Positions 1-7,947 of a stretch of DNA of 64,000 nt are shown in pieces. The stretch lies in assembly GCF_036895565.1 (NCBI RefSeq), contig NZ_CP145904.1:496001-560000 (forward strand), in the 5' to 3' direction. A program made the translations under genes and the position numbers. Under the pieces are notes generated by a model. That model was not told the DNA's origin, did not search any database, and saw only the letters and a list, made by a program, of their open reading frames with translations. The DNA comes from Flavobacterium sp. KS-LB2. GTDB taxonomy: Bacteria; Bacteroidota; Bacteroidia; Flavobacteriales; Flavobacteriaceae. Every line of letters starts with the position of its first letter. Positions within the stretch are counted from its first letter, which is position 1.

Positions 1-2
1 AA

Positions 3-1247
3 AAACGAGAATCACAACTAACGGGAATCTCTTCGTTGAAAATTTCTTTTAATAACGTTTTTGGCTATTACATTGAAGTTAGAAACATGCATAAGGACAA
101 AGTTCCTGTGGAATGGATTCGAAAACAAACTTTGGTCAATGCTGAACGCTACATCACCGAGGAATTAAAAGAATACGAAACTAAAATTCTTGGTGCTGAA
201 GAAAAAATTCATAAAATAGAAGTAGAATTGTTCGAACAATTAGTTGGTTGGATTGCTACGTATATCAAACCGGTTCAAATGAATGCTAATTTGGTGGCAC
301 AACTAGACTGTTTGTGTTCTTTCACGCAATTGGCCATCGAAAATAAATATGTTTGTCCAGAACTTGACGAAACATTCGAACTAGAAATTAAAAATGGTAG
401 GCATCCCGTTATCGAAAAACAATTGCCTGTTGGTATGCCTTACATTGCCAATGATGTTTTTTTGGATAGAGAAACACAACAATTGATTATGATTACGGGT
501 CCAAATATGTCTGGAAAGTCCGCTATTTTGCGTCAAACTGCCTTGATCGTGCTATTAGCTCAAATGGGAAGTTTTGTTCCTGCAGAAAGCGTGAGAATGG
601 GAGTTGTCGATAAAATATTCACTAGAGTAGGAGCCAGCGATAATATTTCGATGGGTGAATCTACGTTTATGGTCGAAATGAATGAAACGGCTTCTATCTT
701 AAATAACATTTCGGATCGAAGTTTAGTGCTTTTGGATGAAATTGGGAGAGGTACGAGTACTTATGATGGAATTTCTATTGCTTGGGCGATAGCTGAGTTT
801 TTACATGAGCATCCTTCAAAACCCAAAACATTATTTGCAACGCATTATCACGAGTTGAATGAAATGAGTGAATCATTGCCAAGAATTCAGAATTTTAATG
901 TGGCTGTTAAAGAATTGAAAGATACGGTGCTTTTTATTCGAAAATTGGTAAAAGGGGGAAGCGCACACAGTTTTGGAATACATGTAGCAAAGATGGCGGG
1001 AATGCCTCAGATTGTAATTTTGAAAGCACAAAAGCTTTTGAAGAAATTGGAAAAGAATCATTCTAGCGATGCCCTGAACGGAATTAAAGCGGCGCAAGAC
1101 GACATGCAAATGAGCTTTTTTAATCTAGATGATCCTTTATTGGAGGAAATCAAAGATGAGATTATAAGTCTGGATATAAATACGATTACGCCTATGGAGG
1201 CACTGATGAAACTCAATGAGATTAAAAGAATGTTGACTAGAAAATAA
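3..1247 (+). CDS. mutS: DNA mismatch repair protein MutS, C-terminal part (5' truncated by window)
   Basis: Mismatch-recognition ATPase of the MutHLS-type repair pathway. The frame is open from base 3 upstream of the first possible start, so the gene begins outside the window; about 415 codons of an expected 850 or so remain. The visible part starts in the lever/clamp region ([12 protein letters not shown], typical of MutS1) and runs through the ATPase domain: Walker A GPNMSGKS, the NISMGEST signature region, Walker [14 protein letters not shown] and the FATHYHEL motif. The C-terminal tail with a helix-rich dimer segment is present and ends normally at TAA. The N-terminal mismatch-binding Phe-x-Glu domain is not in the window. 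The clamp sequence and canonical ATPase argue for MutS1 rather than MutS2. Confidence 0.97.
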   Translation, partial: KRESQLTGISSLKISFNNVFGYYIEVRNMHKDKVPVEWIRKQTLVNAERYITEELKEYETKILGAEEKIHKIEVELFEQLVGWIATYIKPVQMNANLVAQLDCLCSFTQLAIENKYVCPELDETFELEIKNGRHPVIEKQLPVGMPYIANDVFLDRETQQLIMITGPNMSGKSAILRQTALIVLLAQMGSFVPAESVRMGVVDKIFTRVGASDNISMGESTFMVEMNETASILNNISDRSLVLLDEIGRGTSTYDGISIAWAIAEFLHEHPSKPKTLFATHYHELNEMSESLPRIQNFNVAVKELKDTVLFIRKLVKGGSAHSFGIHVAKMAGMPQIVILKAQKLLKKLEKNHSSDALNGIKAAQDDMQMSFFNLDDPLLEEIKDEIISLDINTITPMEALMKLNEIKRMLTRK

Positions 1248-1316
1248 TTTATTTTGGTTTAAAGTTTACGGTATCAGAACATTACCTTTTATCTGTGATT
1301 TTTTTATAAAAAAGGC

Positions 1317-1346
1317 TTGTATAATTCAATAAATGTCCTAAATTTG
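1317..1346 (+). promoter_or_regulatory. Bacteroidota-type promoter of the tRNA-Gly/tRNA-Leu unit
   Basis: TTG at 1317-1319 and TAAATTTG at 1339-1346 are separated by 19 nt. This matches the -33 TTG / -7 TAnnTTTG pattern known for the Bacteroidota primary sigma factor. It lies about 50 nt upstream of the first tRNA. Confidence 0.65.
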
Positions 1347-1395
1347 CATCCGCAATACACAACAAGTATCGCGGTTCTTTCAAAGAATTGAAAAT

Positions 1396-1468
1396 GCGAA
1401 AATAGCTCAGTTGGTAGAGCGCGACCTTGCCAAGGTCGAGGTCGCGGGTTCGAGCCCCGTTTTTCGCT
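1396..1468 (+). tRNA. tRNA-Gly (anticodon GCC)
   Basis: Full cloverleaf. The acceptor stem GCGAAAA pairs with TTTTCGC. The D arm is GCTC...GAGC, the anticodon stem CGACC/GGTCG encloses loop TTGCCAA, and the T arm GCGGG/CCCGT encloses TTCGAGC. The next three bases are CCA, so the 3' end appears encoded. It is transcribed with the tRNA-Leu gene 15 nt downstream. Confidence 0.97.
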
Positions 1469-1483
1469 CCAACACCACATAAT

Positions 1484-1569
1484 GCTCGGATGGTGAAATT
1501 GGTAGACACGCTGGACTTAAAATCCAGTGAACAGCAATGTTCGTGCGGGTTCAAGTCCCGCTCTGAGTA
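1484..1569 (+). tRNA. tRNA-Leu (anticodon TAA)
   Basis: Class II tRNA with a long variable arm. The acceptor GCTCGGA pairs with TCTGAGT through two G-T wobbles. The anticodon stem TGGAC/ATCCA carries loop TTAAA with anticodon TAA, and the T arm GCGGG/CCCGC encloses TTCAAGT. CCA is not encoded. A terminator follows at once. Confidence 0.96.
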
Positions 1570-1573
1570 CTAA

Positions 1574-1602
1574 AAAAGCTTCAAACTATGTTTGGAGCTT
1601 TT
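1574..1602 (+). terminator. Rho-independent terminator after tRNA-Leu
   Basis: A 13-bp stem (1574-1586 with 1590-1602, one G-T pair) has a 3-nt loop and is followed by a T run. It ends the tRNA transcript. Confidence 0.85.
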
Positions 1603-1707
1603 TTTATTTTATAAGAATTTGTAACTCATAAGAAAGAGTTTCTGTAAAAGTAAATTCGAATCATTGTGTCTAGAATTCAAAAACGACAATCTAAAATCTA
1701 AAATTTC

Positions 1708-2055
1708 ATGGGAGCTTTTGTTATTAGTAAAAGATATAACGACGAGTATAAGTTTGTTTTTACTTCCAGGAAAGGAAAAGTTGTTTTTACAAGTTTAAGT
1801 TATGAACTTAAGTTTGAGTGCGAAGAGGACATTGAAAAATTTAAAGCTACAATTGGTTTGGCTGACTTTTTAAAGTTTAAATCTTCTAGTGGGAAATTCT
1901 ATTTTAAGTTAATGCTGGAAGGGAATCATTTTGCAACAAGTAGAAAATATACGACATCGTTGCGTTTGCAGAAAGGAATCGATGAAATCGTGCGATATGG
2001 TGCAAATTCAGAGGTATTGGATTTTTCTGGAAATGATTTTATTTTTTCGGATTAA
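1708..2055 (+). CDS. DUF1508/YegP-like protein
   Basis: A 115-residue soluble protein with no signal peptide. It contains two successive copies of the short YegP/DUF1508-type beta module. The first half has YKFVFTSRKGKVVFTS and the second KFYFKLMLEGNHFATSRKY, each followed by a helix-like segment ending in an acidic I-E-K or G-I-D-E-I stretch. Members of this family are small proteins of unknown biochemical role. The gene stands alone between the tRNA unit and a strong bidirectional terminator. Family assignment rests on the repeated F-x-S-x-x-G pattern and is fairly secure; function is not known. Confidence 0.7.
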   Translation: MGAFVISKRYNDEYKFVFTSRKGKVVFTSLSYELKFECEEDIEKFKATIGLADFLKFKSSSGKFYFKLMLEGNHFATSRKYTTSLRLQKGIDEIVRYGANSEVLDFSGNDFIFSD

Positions 2056-2080
2056 GGCACTCGGGTAAATATGTAAATAC

Positions 2081-2123
2081 AAAAAGCGAGTCTTGAAAAT
2101 TATATTTTCAAGACTCGCTTTTT
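2081..2123. terminator. Strong bidirectional hairpin terminator
   Basis: A perfect 20-bp inverted repeat (2081-2100 with 2104-2123) has a 3-nt loop. It is A-rich on the left and T-rich on the right, so it can stop transcription in both directions. It follows the DUF1508 gene. Confidence 0.88.
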
Positions 2124-2170
2124 TATTGATCTCTTATAAATGAGATAATTGGGAATTATACAAATTAAAA

Positions 2171-2196
2171 AAGCCATCTCGCATAGCGGATGGCTT
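2171..2196 (-). terminator. Terminator of the repeat-rich lipoprotein gene
   Basis: AAGCCATC (2171-2178) pairs with GATGGCTT (2189-2196). On the minus strand a T run follows. It lies 27 nt past the stop of the lipoprotein gene. Confidence 0.75.
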
Positions 2197-2222
2197 TAAA
2201 ATTTTTAGAATTTAAGTTCTAA

Positions 2223-2447
2223 TTATTTTTTTGCAGCTTCAGTAGCAGTAGCAGCAGCGTCAGTAGCAACAGCAGCAGCAGAATCAACAACAACAGCAGC
2301 AGAATCAACTACAGCAGCAGCAGAATCAACAACAGCAGCAGCAGAATCAACTACAGCAGCAGCGTCCTCAGCAGGAGCGTCAGCTTTTTTACATGATACA
2401 ACAGTCAAAACAGCAACAGCAGCTAAACTTAAAAATACTTTTTTCAT
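2223..2447 (-). CDS. Small Ala/Val/Asp repeat lipoprotein
   Basis: A 74-residue exported lipoprotein. A signal peptide with lipobox VVSC is cleaved before Cys19, followed by KK. The mature part is almost entirely Ala, Val, Asp, Ser and Thr. Residues 29-56 are four near-identical copies of the heptad AAAVVDS (the fourth reads AAVVVDS), grading into AAAVATD and AAATATE. A heptad of small residues with one Asp-Ser suggests an extended or amphipathic-helical surface stalk. It shares its signal peptide and C-K-K start with the lipoprotein at 8997-9248. Predicted to be anchored in the outer or inner membrane facing the periplasm; function unknown. It has its own -7 box and terminator. Confidence 0.8.
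   Translation of the reverse strand: MKKVFLSLAAVAVLTVVSCKKADAPAEDAAAVVDSAAAVVDSAAAVVDSAAVVVDSAAAVATDAAATATEAAKK
2280..2363 (-). repeat. 21-bp tandem repeat, 4 copies, inside the lipoprotein gene
   Basis: 84 bases consist of four in-frame 21-bp units encoding the heptad AAAVVDS. The units differ only by a few third-position changes, so copy number could vary by slippage without breaking the frame. Confidence 0.85.
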
Positions 2448-2484
2448 CTTAATTTAATATAAAAGGTTAATTATTAATTCGTGG

Positions 2485-2492
2485 CAAAGATA
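2485..2492 (-). promoter_or_regulatory. -7 box of the repeat lipoprotein gene
   Basis: TATCTTTG on the minus strand, 37 nt before the start codon, fits TAnnTTTG. No clear TTG was found at the -33 distance. Confidence 0.45.
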
Positions 2493-2635
2493 TAAATTTT
2501 TTAATATGTAAAATATTTTTTTATTTTTTTTTTAAAAAATAATATTTTTTGTCAACGCCGAAACAAATAACAATTATTATGCCAATTAAGACACATAATC
2601 AATAAATGCTTTATATCGTTGTTGATTCCTTGATT

Positions 2636-4804
2636 TTACTGTAAGTTTTTCTTTTTCAAAGGTTTACTTTTCTTTGGGTGAACTAGTTTTAGTTCACTTA
2701 TCAAATTTTTTGCACCAGCATATTTATCCATGATAAATAGGACGTAGCGTATGTCTACCATAATGTTTCTACAAATACTTGGGTCGTAATAGATGTCGCT
2801 CATGGTTCCTTCCCAAACCCTATCAAAATTAAGTCCTATTAAGTTTCCGTAAGCATCCATGGCTGGACTTCCTGAGTTACCTCCAGTAGTATGATTCGTA
2901 CCAATAAAACAAACCGGCATTTTCCCATTTTCGCTATATGGACCATAATCTTTTGTTTTGTAAAGATCAATTAATTTTCCAGGAACATCAAATTCGTAAT
3001 CACCTGGAATGTATTTTTCCATTACCCCATCTAAATAGGTTATTGGTGTGTATAGTGTAGCGTCTTTAGGCTCGTATCCTTTTACTTTTCCATAAGTTAC
3101 TCTTAGGGTACTGTTTGCATCTGGAAAAATGCGACCATCTGTATTCAACTCCAATTGCGCTTTCATATAGGTGCGTTGCAATGCTGTAATAGTTAAATTG
3201 ATTTCGTCGTATTTTGGCGCAATTTCTTTTGCGTATTTATCGGATAATTCTTTTACTAGAACAAAGCCTGGGTCGGCATTTAAGTTTGTTATGACCGTAC
3301 GAGCATCTCCGGATAGTAATTTTTTCAAACTGTCATAATTTTGAAGTTTGGATTTAGAATATATTTCCAATGCTAAATTTTTAGCATTGATATTGATCAA
3401 ACTTTGTGGCAAAAACTGTTTGGAAGATTTTGTAGCGTATAATTCAATCAATTGTTCAAAAACTCTTTCATCAACAGTTGCATTGAAGTTTTTGTAGAAA
3501 TCAGCTAGTCCGGTAATCAAATTGTTTTTTCTGTCATTGAACGCTTGCTCTCCTCTTGCATTGTAAACTTGCTCTAATTGGTACAATTTATATCCAGTGC
3601 TCAGTAATTCAGTATTGCGTTGAACTATTTCCATAAAATAGTCTCTTGCCAAAGCGTAAGGAGCGATTGCTGTGTAGTTTTTCTCGAAATCAGCTAATAG
3701 TGTTCCATATTCTTTTTCTTTTCCTGCTTTTGCTATTTTTTGCTGAAATGCTTTTTCAGTTTCTTTTTTTGCAGCTACCGCATTTGATTTTTTCAATCCT
3801 TGTGTTTCGCCAATCCATTTTTTCCAATAATTAGCGATACTCGCATATTTTGAAGCGTATTGAATTTTGATAGCGTTGTCTTTTCGCATAAAACCATCGG
3901 CAACTTTCAAAGCTTTGTCTCTAATCTCAATTTTTGCCGGATTTAATTCGTTTACAATTTGTTCAATTGCAACAGCAGGCAAATATTCATTTGTTTTTCC
4001 AGGATAACCAAATACCAAAGTAAAATCATCTTCGGCTACGCCATCAAGTGAGATAGGTAAAAAGTGTTTTGGAGTGTAAGGAACATTCTCTTTTGAATAT
4101 TTTGCTGGTCGATTATTTTTATCAGCATAGATTCTAAATAGAGAAAAATCTCCAGTATGACGTGGCCAAACCCAGTTGTCAGTATCAGAACCAAATTTTC
4201 CTATTGATGTAGGTGGAGCACCAACTAGACGAACATCAGTAAAAGTTTCGGTTACAAAGAGCATGTATTGATTTCCTTCATAAAATGTACGAATTTTATT
4301 TTCTTGCCAATTTTCTTTTGGTAAAGAAATGCTTAATGCCGAAATGTTTTCCTGAATTTTTTTCTGTTTTTCAGCTTCACTTGTAAGCGCAGCAGTTCCT
4401 TCCAGAACAGATACGGTTACATCTTCTATTTTGACAATGAAAGTTACAGTCAAACCTTCATTTGGCAATTCATCTTCCATTTTATAAGCCCAAAAACCGT
4501 CTGTCAGGTAATCGTTTTCTACAGTTGAATGTGATTGGATTTGAGAATATCCACAATGGTGATTGGTCAAAATCAATCCTTTTGGGGAAATAACTTCAGA
4601 GGTGCAACCGCCATTAAAGTGTGGAACGGCATCCTTCATACTTGATTGATTGACATCATAGATCTCTTTAATAGACATTTTCATGCCTAAATTTTTCATC
4701 TCGTTTTCATTCATTCCTTTTAATAAGGAAGGAATCCACATACCACCTTGTTGTGCCTGTGTCTGAATAACGAATAATAATAGGAATAGTTTTAAAAATT
4801 TCAT
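2636..4804 (-). CDS. S46 family dipeptidyl-peptidase, DPP11-like (Asp/Glu specific)
   Basis: Periplasmic serine dipeptidyl-peptidase that removes N-terminal dipeptides from imported oligopeptides. The 722 residues match the usual S46 length. A signal peptide ends near QTQAQ. The catalytic His lies in TNHHCGY (His82/His83), the Asp in the segment WPRHTGDFSLFRIY, and the nucleophile Ser644 in GGNSGSP. Eighteen residues after the nucleophile is Arg662 (in NFDRVWEGTM). In Porphyromonas this position is Arg673 in DPP11, which cuts after Asp/Glu, and Gly in DPP7, which cuts after hydrophobic residues; DPP11 specificity is therefore inferred. It is followed downstream on its strand only by the lipoprotein gene and preceded by a GNAT gene 23 nt away. 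Confidence 0.93.
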   Translation of the reverse strand: MKFLKLFLLLFVIQTQAQQGGMWIPSLLKGMNENEMKNLGMKMSIKEIYDVNQSSMKDAVPHFNGGCTSEVISPKGLILTNHHCGYSQIQSHSTVENDYLTDGFWAYKMEDELPNEGLTVTFIVKIEDVTVSVLEGTAALTSEAEKQKKIQENISALSISLPKENWQENKIRTFYEGNQYMLFVTETFTDVRLVGAPPTSIGKFGSDTDNWVWPRHTGDFSLFRIYADKNNRPAKYSKENVPYTPKHFLPISLDGVAEDDFTLVFGYPGKTNEYLPAVAIEQIVNELNPAKIEIRDKALKVADGFMRKDNAIKIQYASKYASIANYWKKWIGETQGLKKSNAVAAKKETEKAFQQKIAKAGKEKEYGTLLADFEKNYTAIAPYALARDYFMEIVQRNTELLSTGYKLYQLEQVYNARGEQAFNDRKNNLITGLADFYKNFNATVDERVFEQLIELYATKSSKQFLPQSLININAKNLALEIYSKSKLQNYDSLKKLLSGDARTVITNLNADPGFVLVKELSDKYAKEIAPKYDEINLTITALQRTYMKAQLELNTDGRIFPDANSTLRVTYGKVKGYEPKDATLYTPITYLDGVMEKYIPGDYEFDVPGKLIDLYKTKDYGPYSENGKMPVCFIGTNHTTGGNSGSPAMDAYGNLIGLNFDRVWEGTMSDIYYDPSICRNIMVDIRYVLFIMDKYAGAKNLISELKLVHPKKSKPLKKKNLQ

Positions 4805-4827
4805 GTTTATCTATTTAATTTGCAATT

Positions 4828-5274
4828 TTACTTGATTTTGTAGGTCATTAATTTCCGATTGTGTAATTCAAAACCGTTTGCAATATACAATTTTTGTGCG
4901 TTTTGATTGTGATTTTCTATTTCTAGATAGATTAATTTTAATGATAATTTTTTGCTTTCCTCTAAAACAAATTGTACGGCTTGACTTCCAATTCCAATTC
5001 CTCGGGCTTTTTCGTTCAAATATAATTCGTCTAAAAAAGCAATTTTACCTTGGTACTCAAAACTAAAAACAAAGGTTAGAATAACATAGCCTACAATTTC
5101 ATTATCAGATAAAATGAGCCATGATTTTCCCAGATTTTCATTCGAAATAAATTCTTTAAATAAAGTTCTGGAGACATCAACATCAATAGGATAATTATCA
5201 ATTGCATAAAATGCTTTCATCATGCTGACAACCGTTTCAATATCAGAAATTGCTACTGATTTAAATTGAATCAT
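4828..5274 (-). CDS. GNAT family N-acetyltransferase
   Basis: A 148-residue single-domain acetyltransferase that uses acetyl-CoA; substrate unknown. Motif A is visible as DELYLNEKARGIGIGSQAV, containing the R/Q-x-x-G-x-G/A pyrophosphate-binding turn. Motif B follows (LEIENHNQNAQKLYIANGF) with the Asn-Ala...Tyr-x-x-x-Gly-Phe pattern typical of small-molecule or N-terminal acetyltransferases. The start overlaps the end of waaA by 14 nt, so the two are probably translated from one message. Confidence 0.9.
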   Translation of the reverse strand: MIQFKSVAISDIETVVSMMKAFYAIDNYPIDVDVSRTLFKEFISNENLGKSWLILSDNEIVGYVILTFVFSFEYQGKIAFLDELYLNEKARGIGIGSQAVQFVLEESKKLSLKLIYLEIENHNQNAQKLYIANGFELHNRKLMTYKIK

Positions 5275-6505
5275 TTAAGATGTGTTTTAGAATGATACTT
5301 GTTGCACCCTTGTTCATTTGCACAAAAGTGCTACACATATGGCCCTTTTCTTGCCTGATATCATCATTTGTGATAAGGTTTTTTAATGCTTCGTCCAGCT
5401 TTTCAATAGTGTTAATAGAAATACAAGCTTCCATATTTACTAATGCGACTGCTTCTGCAAAATGCGAATAGTTAGGTCCGATGAGTACTGGAACTCCAAA
5501 AGTTGCTGGTTCCAACACATTGTGAATGCCAGAATTTCCGAAACCACCACCTACATACGCAATATCAGCATAACTGTAAATTTTTGTCAAAATACCAATA
5601 GTATCAATGATGAAAACGTCAAAATCAGCAGGATTTTTTCCTTCTTTTTCAGAGAATAAAATGGTTTTTTTAGTGATGCTGTCTTTTAATTGCTGAATTT
5701 GTTCTTCTTTGATATTGTGTGGTGCAATTATAAATTTGACCTTTAGTGTATTCGAATTAATAAAGTTCACTAGTAAATTTTCATCTTTTGGCCATGAGCT
5801 TCCTACAACGACTGTTAGCGTATTCTCTTTAAATTGAGCAATAAAATCTAAGGAATTGTCTTTGTCTAAAATTGTGGCAACTCTGTCAAATCGAGTATCG
5901 CCAGAAACCGAAACATTCGTTTTATCTATTTGTTGTAGTAGTTTTTTTGAAGTTTCATTTTGTACAAAAAAGTAAGTGAATGTGTTTAATGCTTTTCTGT
6001 AAAAGCCACCATACCATTTGAAAAACAGTTGGTTTTTTCTCAGAATTCCAGAAATTAAATAGGTTTTGGTATTTCGTTTTTTGAGTTCAGATAAATAATT
6101 TGGCCAGTATTCATATTTGATAAAAAATACTAAATCTGGATGAATGAGTTTCAAAAATTGGTATGCATTTTTTTTAGTATCCAAAGGCAAGTAGACCGTT
6201 ACATCAGCTACGGTGTTGTTTTTTCGAACCTCATAACCTGATGGCGAGAAAAAAGTCAGAATGATTTTATGTGATGGGAATTGCTCTTTTATTTTTTCAA
6301 TTACAGGTAAGCCCTGCTCATATTCGCCTAAGGAGGCAGCGTGGAACCAAATTGTTTTATCGGCAGGTTTTATTTTTTGTTCCAAAATTGTGAAAACCGG
6401 TTTACGACCTTCGACAAAAAGTTTCATTTTTGGACTGAAAAAAGCCGCTATTTTTAATAAAAAGCCAGCAAACTGAACCATTAAAGTATAAAGAAAAAGC
6501 ATCAT
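5261..6505 (-). CDS. waaA: 3-deoxy-D-manno-octulosonic acid (Kdo) transferase
   Basis: A GT30 glycosyltransferase that attaches Kdo from CMP-Kdo to lipid A at the inner face of the cytoplasmic membrane. The 414 residues match the family. It has an N-terminal hydrophobic anchor, then the GT-B fold: WFHAASLGEYEQGLPVI carries the conserved Glu catalytic region, TFFSPSGYE follows, then LVFFIKYEYWPN, and the C-terminal nucleotide-binding half has VLEPATFGVPVLIGP and YVGGGFGNSGIHN. It lies in a two-gene unit with the GNAT gene downstream. Whether one or two Kdo residues are added cannot be told from sequence. Confidence 0.93.
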   Translation of the reverse strand: MMLFLYTLMVQFAGFLLKIAAFFSPKMKLFVEGRKPVFTILEQKIKPADKTIWFHAASLGEYEQGLPVIEKIKEQFPSHKIILTFFSPSGYEVRKNNTVADVTVYLPLDTKKNAYQFLKLIHPDLVFFIKYEYWPNYLSELKKRNTKTYLISGILRKNQLFFKWYGGFYRKALNTFTYFFVQNETSKKLLQQIDKTNVSVSGDTRFDRVATILDKDNSLDFIAQFKENTLTVVVGSSWPKDENLLVNFINSNTLKVKFIIAPHNIKEEQIQQLKDSITKKTILFSEKEGKNPADFDVFIIDTIGILTKIYSYADIAYVGGGFGNSGIHNVLEPATFGVPVLIGPNYSHFAEAVALVNMEACISINTIEKLDEALKNLITNDDIRQEKGHMCSTFVQMNKGATSIILKHILNDSI

Positions 6506-6732
6506 TTAAATTTTGGGGCTAAAATACGTTTTCTTTATCTTTATTTCTTCCGCATCAATATAATAAATTTTAGGTGTCAGCAACTCGCTTTTTATCTCAT
6601 TGGAATAAAATCTTTTTTTAATGTGGGTTGCATTGGTTTAAACTCATAAATAACTATTTTTGTTCTTCGTTTTAAGAAAGTGTTTGTGGTTTCTAAAAAC
6701 TATAACCTTTCGAACATTAAACAAAAATTGCA

Positions 6733-7863
6733 ATGAAAAAAATCCAAATGGTTGACTTAAAAAGTCAATATGAAAAAATAAAAGATACCGTTAACCTTTC
6801 TATTCAGGAGGTTTTAGATACTAATACTTATATTAACGGACCTCAGGTACATCAATTCCAAAAATCTTTAGAAGAATATCTTGACGTAAAGCACGTAATT
6901 CCTTGTGCTAATGGGACTGATGCCTTACAGATTGCAATGATGGGATTGGATTTAAAACCAGGAGATGAGGTTATTACGGCCGACTTTACTTTTGCAGCGA
7001 CAGTGGAAGTAATTGCTTTATTGCAATTGACCCCCGTTTTAGTCGATGTAGATATGTATAATATGAATATTTCTATTGAAGGGATTAAAAAAGCGATTAC
7101 ACCTAAAACGAAAGCAATTGTACCCGTGCATTTGTTTGGTCGTGCTGCGAATATGGAAGCGATTATGGCTGTTGCCAAAGAATATAATTTATTCGTAATC
7201 GAAGATAATGCGCAAGCGATAGGTGCCAATTGTAAATTTTCTGATGGAACTAAAAAGAAAGCTGGAACTATTGGACATGTAGGCGCGACTTCGTTTTTTC
7301 CTTCCAAAAATCTAGGTTGCTACGGAGACGGTGGAGCAATTTTTACCAATGATGATGCGTTGGCTCATAAACTTCGTGGAATTGTAAATCACGGAATGTA
7401 CGAGCGATATCATCATGATGTTGTAGGTGTGAACTCAAGATTAGACAGTATTCAGGCCGCGGTTTTAAATGCTAAATTACCTTTGTTAGATCAATATGGT
7501 AAAGCTAGGCAAGATGCAGCCAGAAAATATTCAGCAGCTTTTGAAGGACATAAAAATATAATAGCACCTAGTATTTGTGAAATTTGTGATTGTCATGTTT
7601 TTCATCAATATACTTTACGAATTATAGATGCTGATAGAAATGGTTTAATGCAACACCTGTTAGAAAAAGGGATTCCGTGTGCTATATATTATCCAATTCC
7701 GCTGCATTCGCAAAAAGCATATTTGGATTCTAGGTATAAAGAAGAAGATTTTCCAGTTACTAATCAATTGGTTCAGGAAGTACTTTCATTGCCGATGCAT
7801 ACCGAATTGGATGACGAGCAAATTAAATTTATTACAGATAGCGTTTTAGAATTTTTGAAATAA
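6733..7863 (+). CDS. DegT/DnrJ/EryC1/StrS family sugar aminotransferase
   Basis: PLP-dependent aminotransferase that converts a nucleotide-activated keto-sugar to an amino-sugar for lipopolysaccharide or glycan assembly. The 376 residues fit the family. The conserved N-terminus VDLKSQYEKIK, the substrate loop CANGTDALQIAM, the cofactor-binding Asp in VIEDNAQAIGA, and the PLP lysine in SFFPSKNLGCYGDGG are all present. It resembles the WbpE/FdtB branch most, where the substrate is a 3-keto sugar, but the substrate cannot be fixed here. Its neighbour galE also handles UDP-sugars, which supports a role in surface polysaccharide precursors. Confidence 0.92.
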   Translation: MKKIQMVDLKSQYEKIKDTVNLSIQEVLDTNTYINGPQVHQFQKSLEEYLDVKHVIPCANGTDALQIAMMGLDLKPGDEVITADFTFAATVEVIALLQLTPVLVDVDMYNMNISIEGIKKAITPKTKAIVPVHLFGRAANMEAIMAVAKEYNLFVIEDNAQAIGANCKFSDGTKKKAGTIGHVGATSFFPSKNLGCYGDGGAIFTNDDALAHKLRGIVNHGMYERYHHDVVGVNSRLDSIQAAVLNAKLPLLDQYGKARQDAARKYSAAFEGHKNIIAPSICEICDCHVFHQYTLRIIDADRNGLMQHLLEKGIPCAIYYPIPLHSQKAYLDSRYKEEDFPVTNQLVQEVLSLPMHTELDDEQIKFITDSVLEFLK

Positions 7864-7866
7864 TGT

Positions 7867-7890
7867 AAAGACGCGATTTATCGCGTCTTT
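7867..7890 (+). terminator. Terminator after the DegT gene (GACGCGA hairpin)
   Basis: AAAGACGCGA (7867-7876), loop TTTA, and TCGCGTCTTT (7881-7890) are followed by more T. A decayed similar motif follows at about 7911-7930, so this may also be a copy of a dispersed repeat. Confidence 0.7.
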
Positions 7891-7947
7891 TTTATATGCG
7901 ATAAATATTAAGAGACGCTATAAATTGCGTTAATACAAATAAAAATC

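Noticed and set aside
873..1109. Open frame on the minus strand within mutS
   Set aside because: It lies antisense to the conserved ATPase domain and has no family features.
1282..1554. 90-codon minus-strand frame
   Set aside because: It runs across both tRNA genes in antisense; its encoded residues come from the cloverleaf sequence.
2280..2363. Possible CRISPR-like or satellite array
   Set aside because: The units are in frame, have no spacers, and encode a protein heptad inside a lipoprotein gene.
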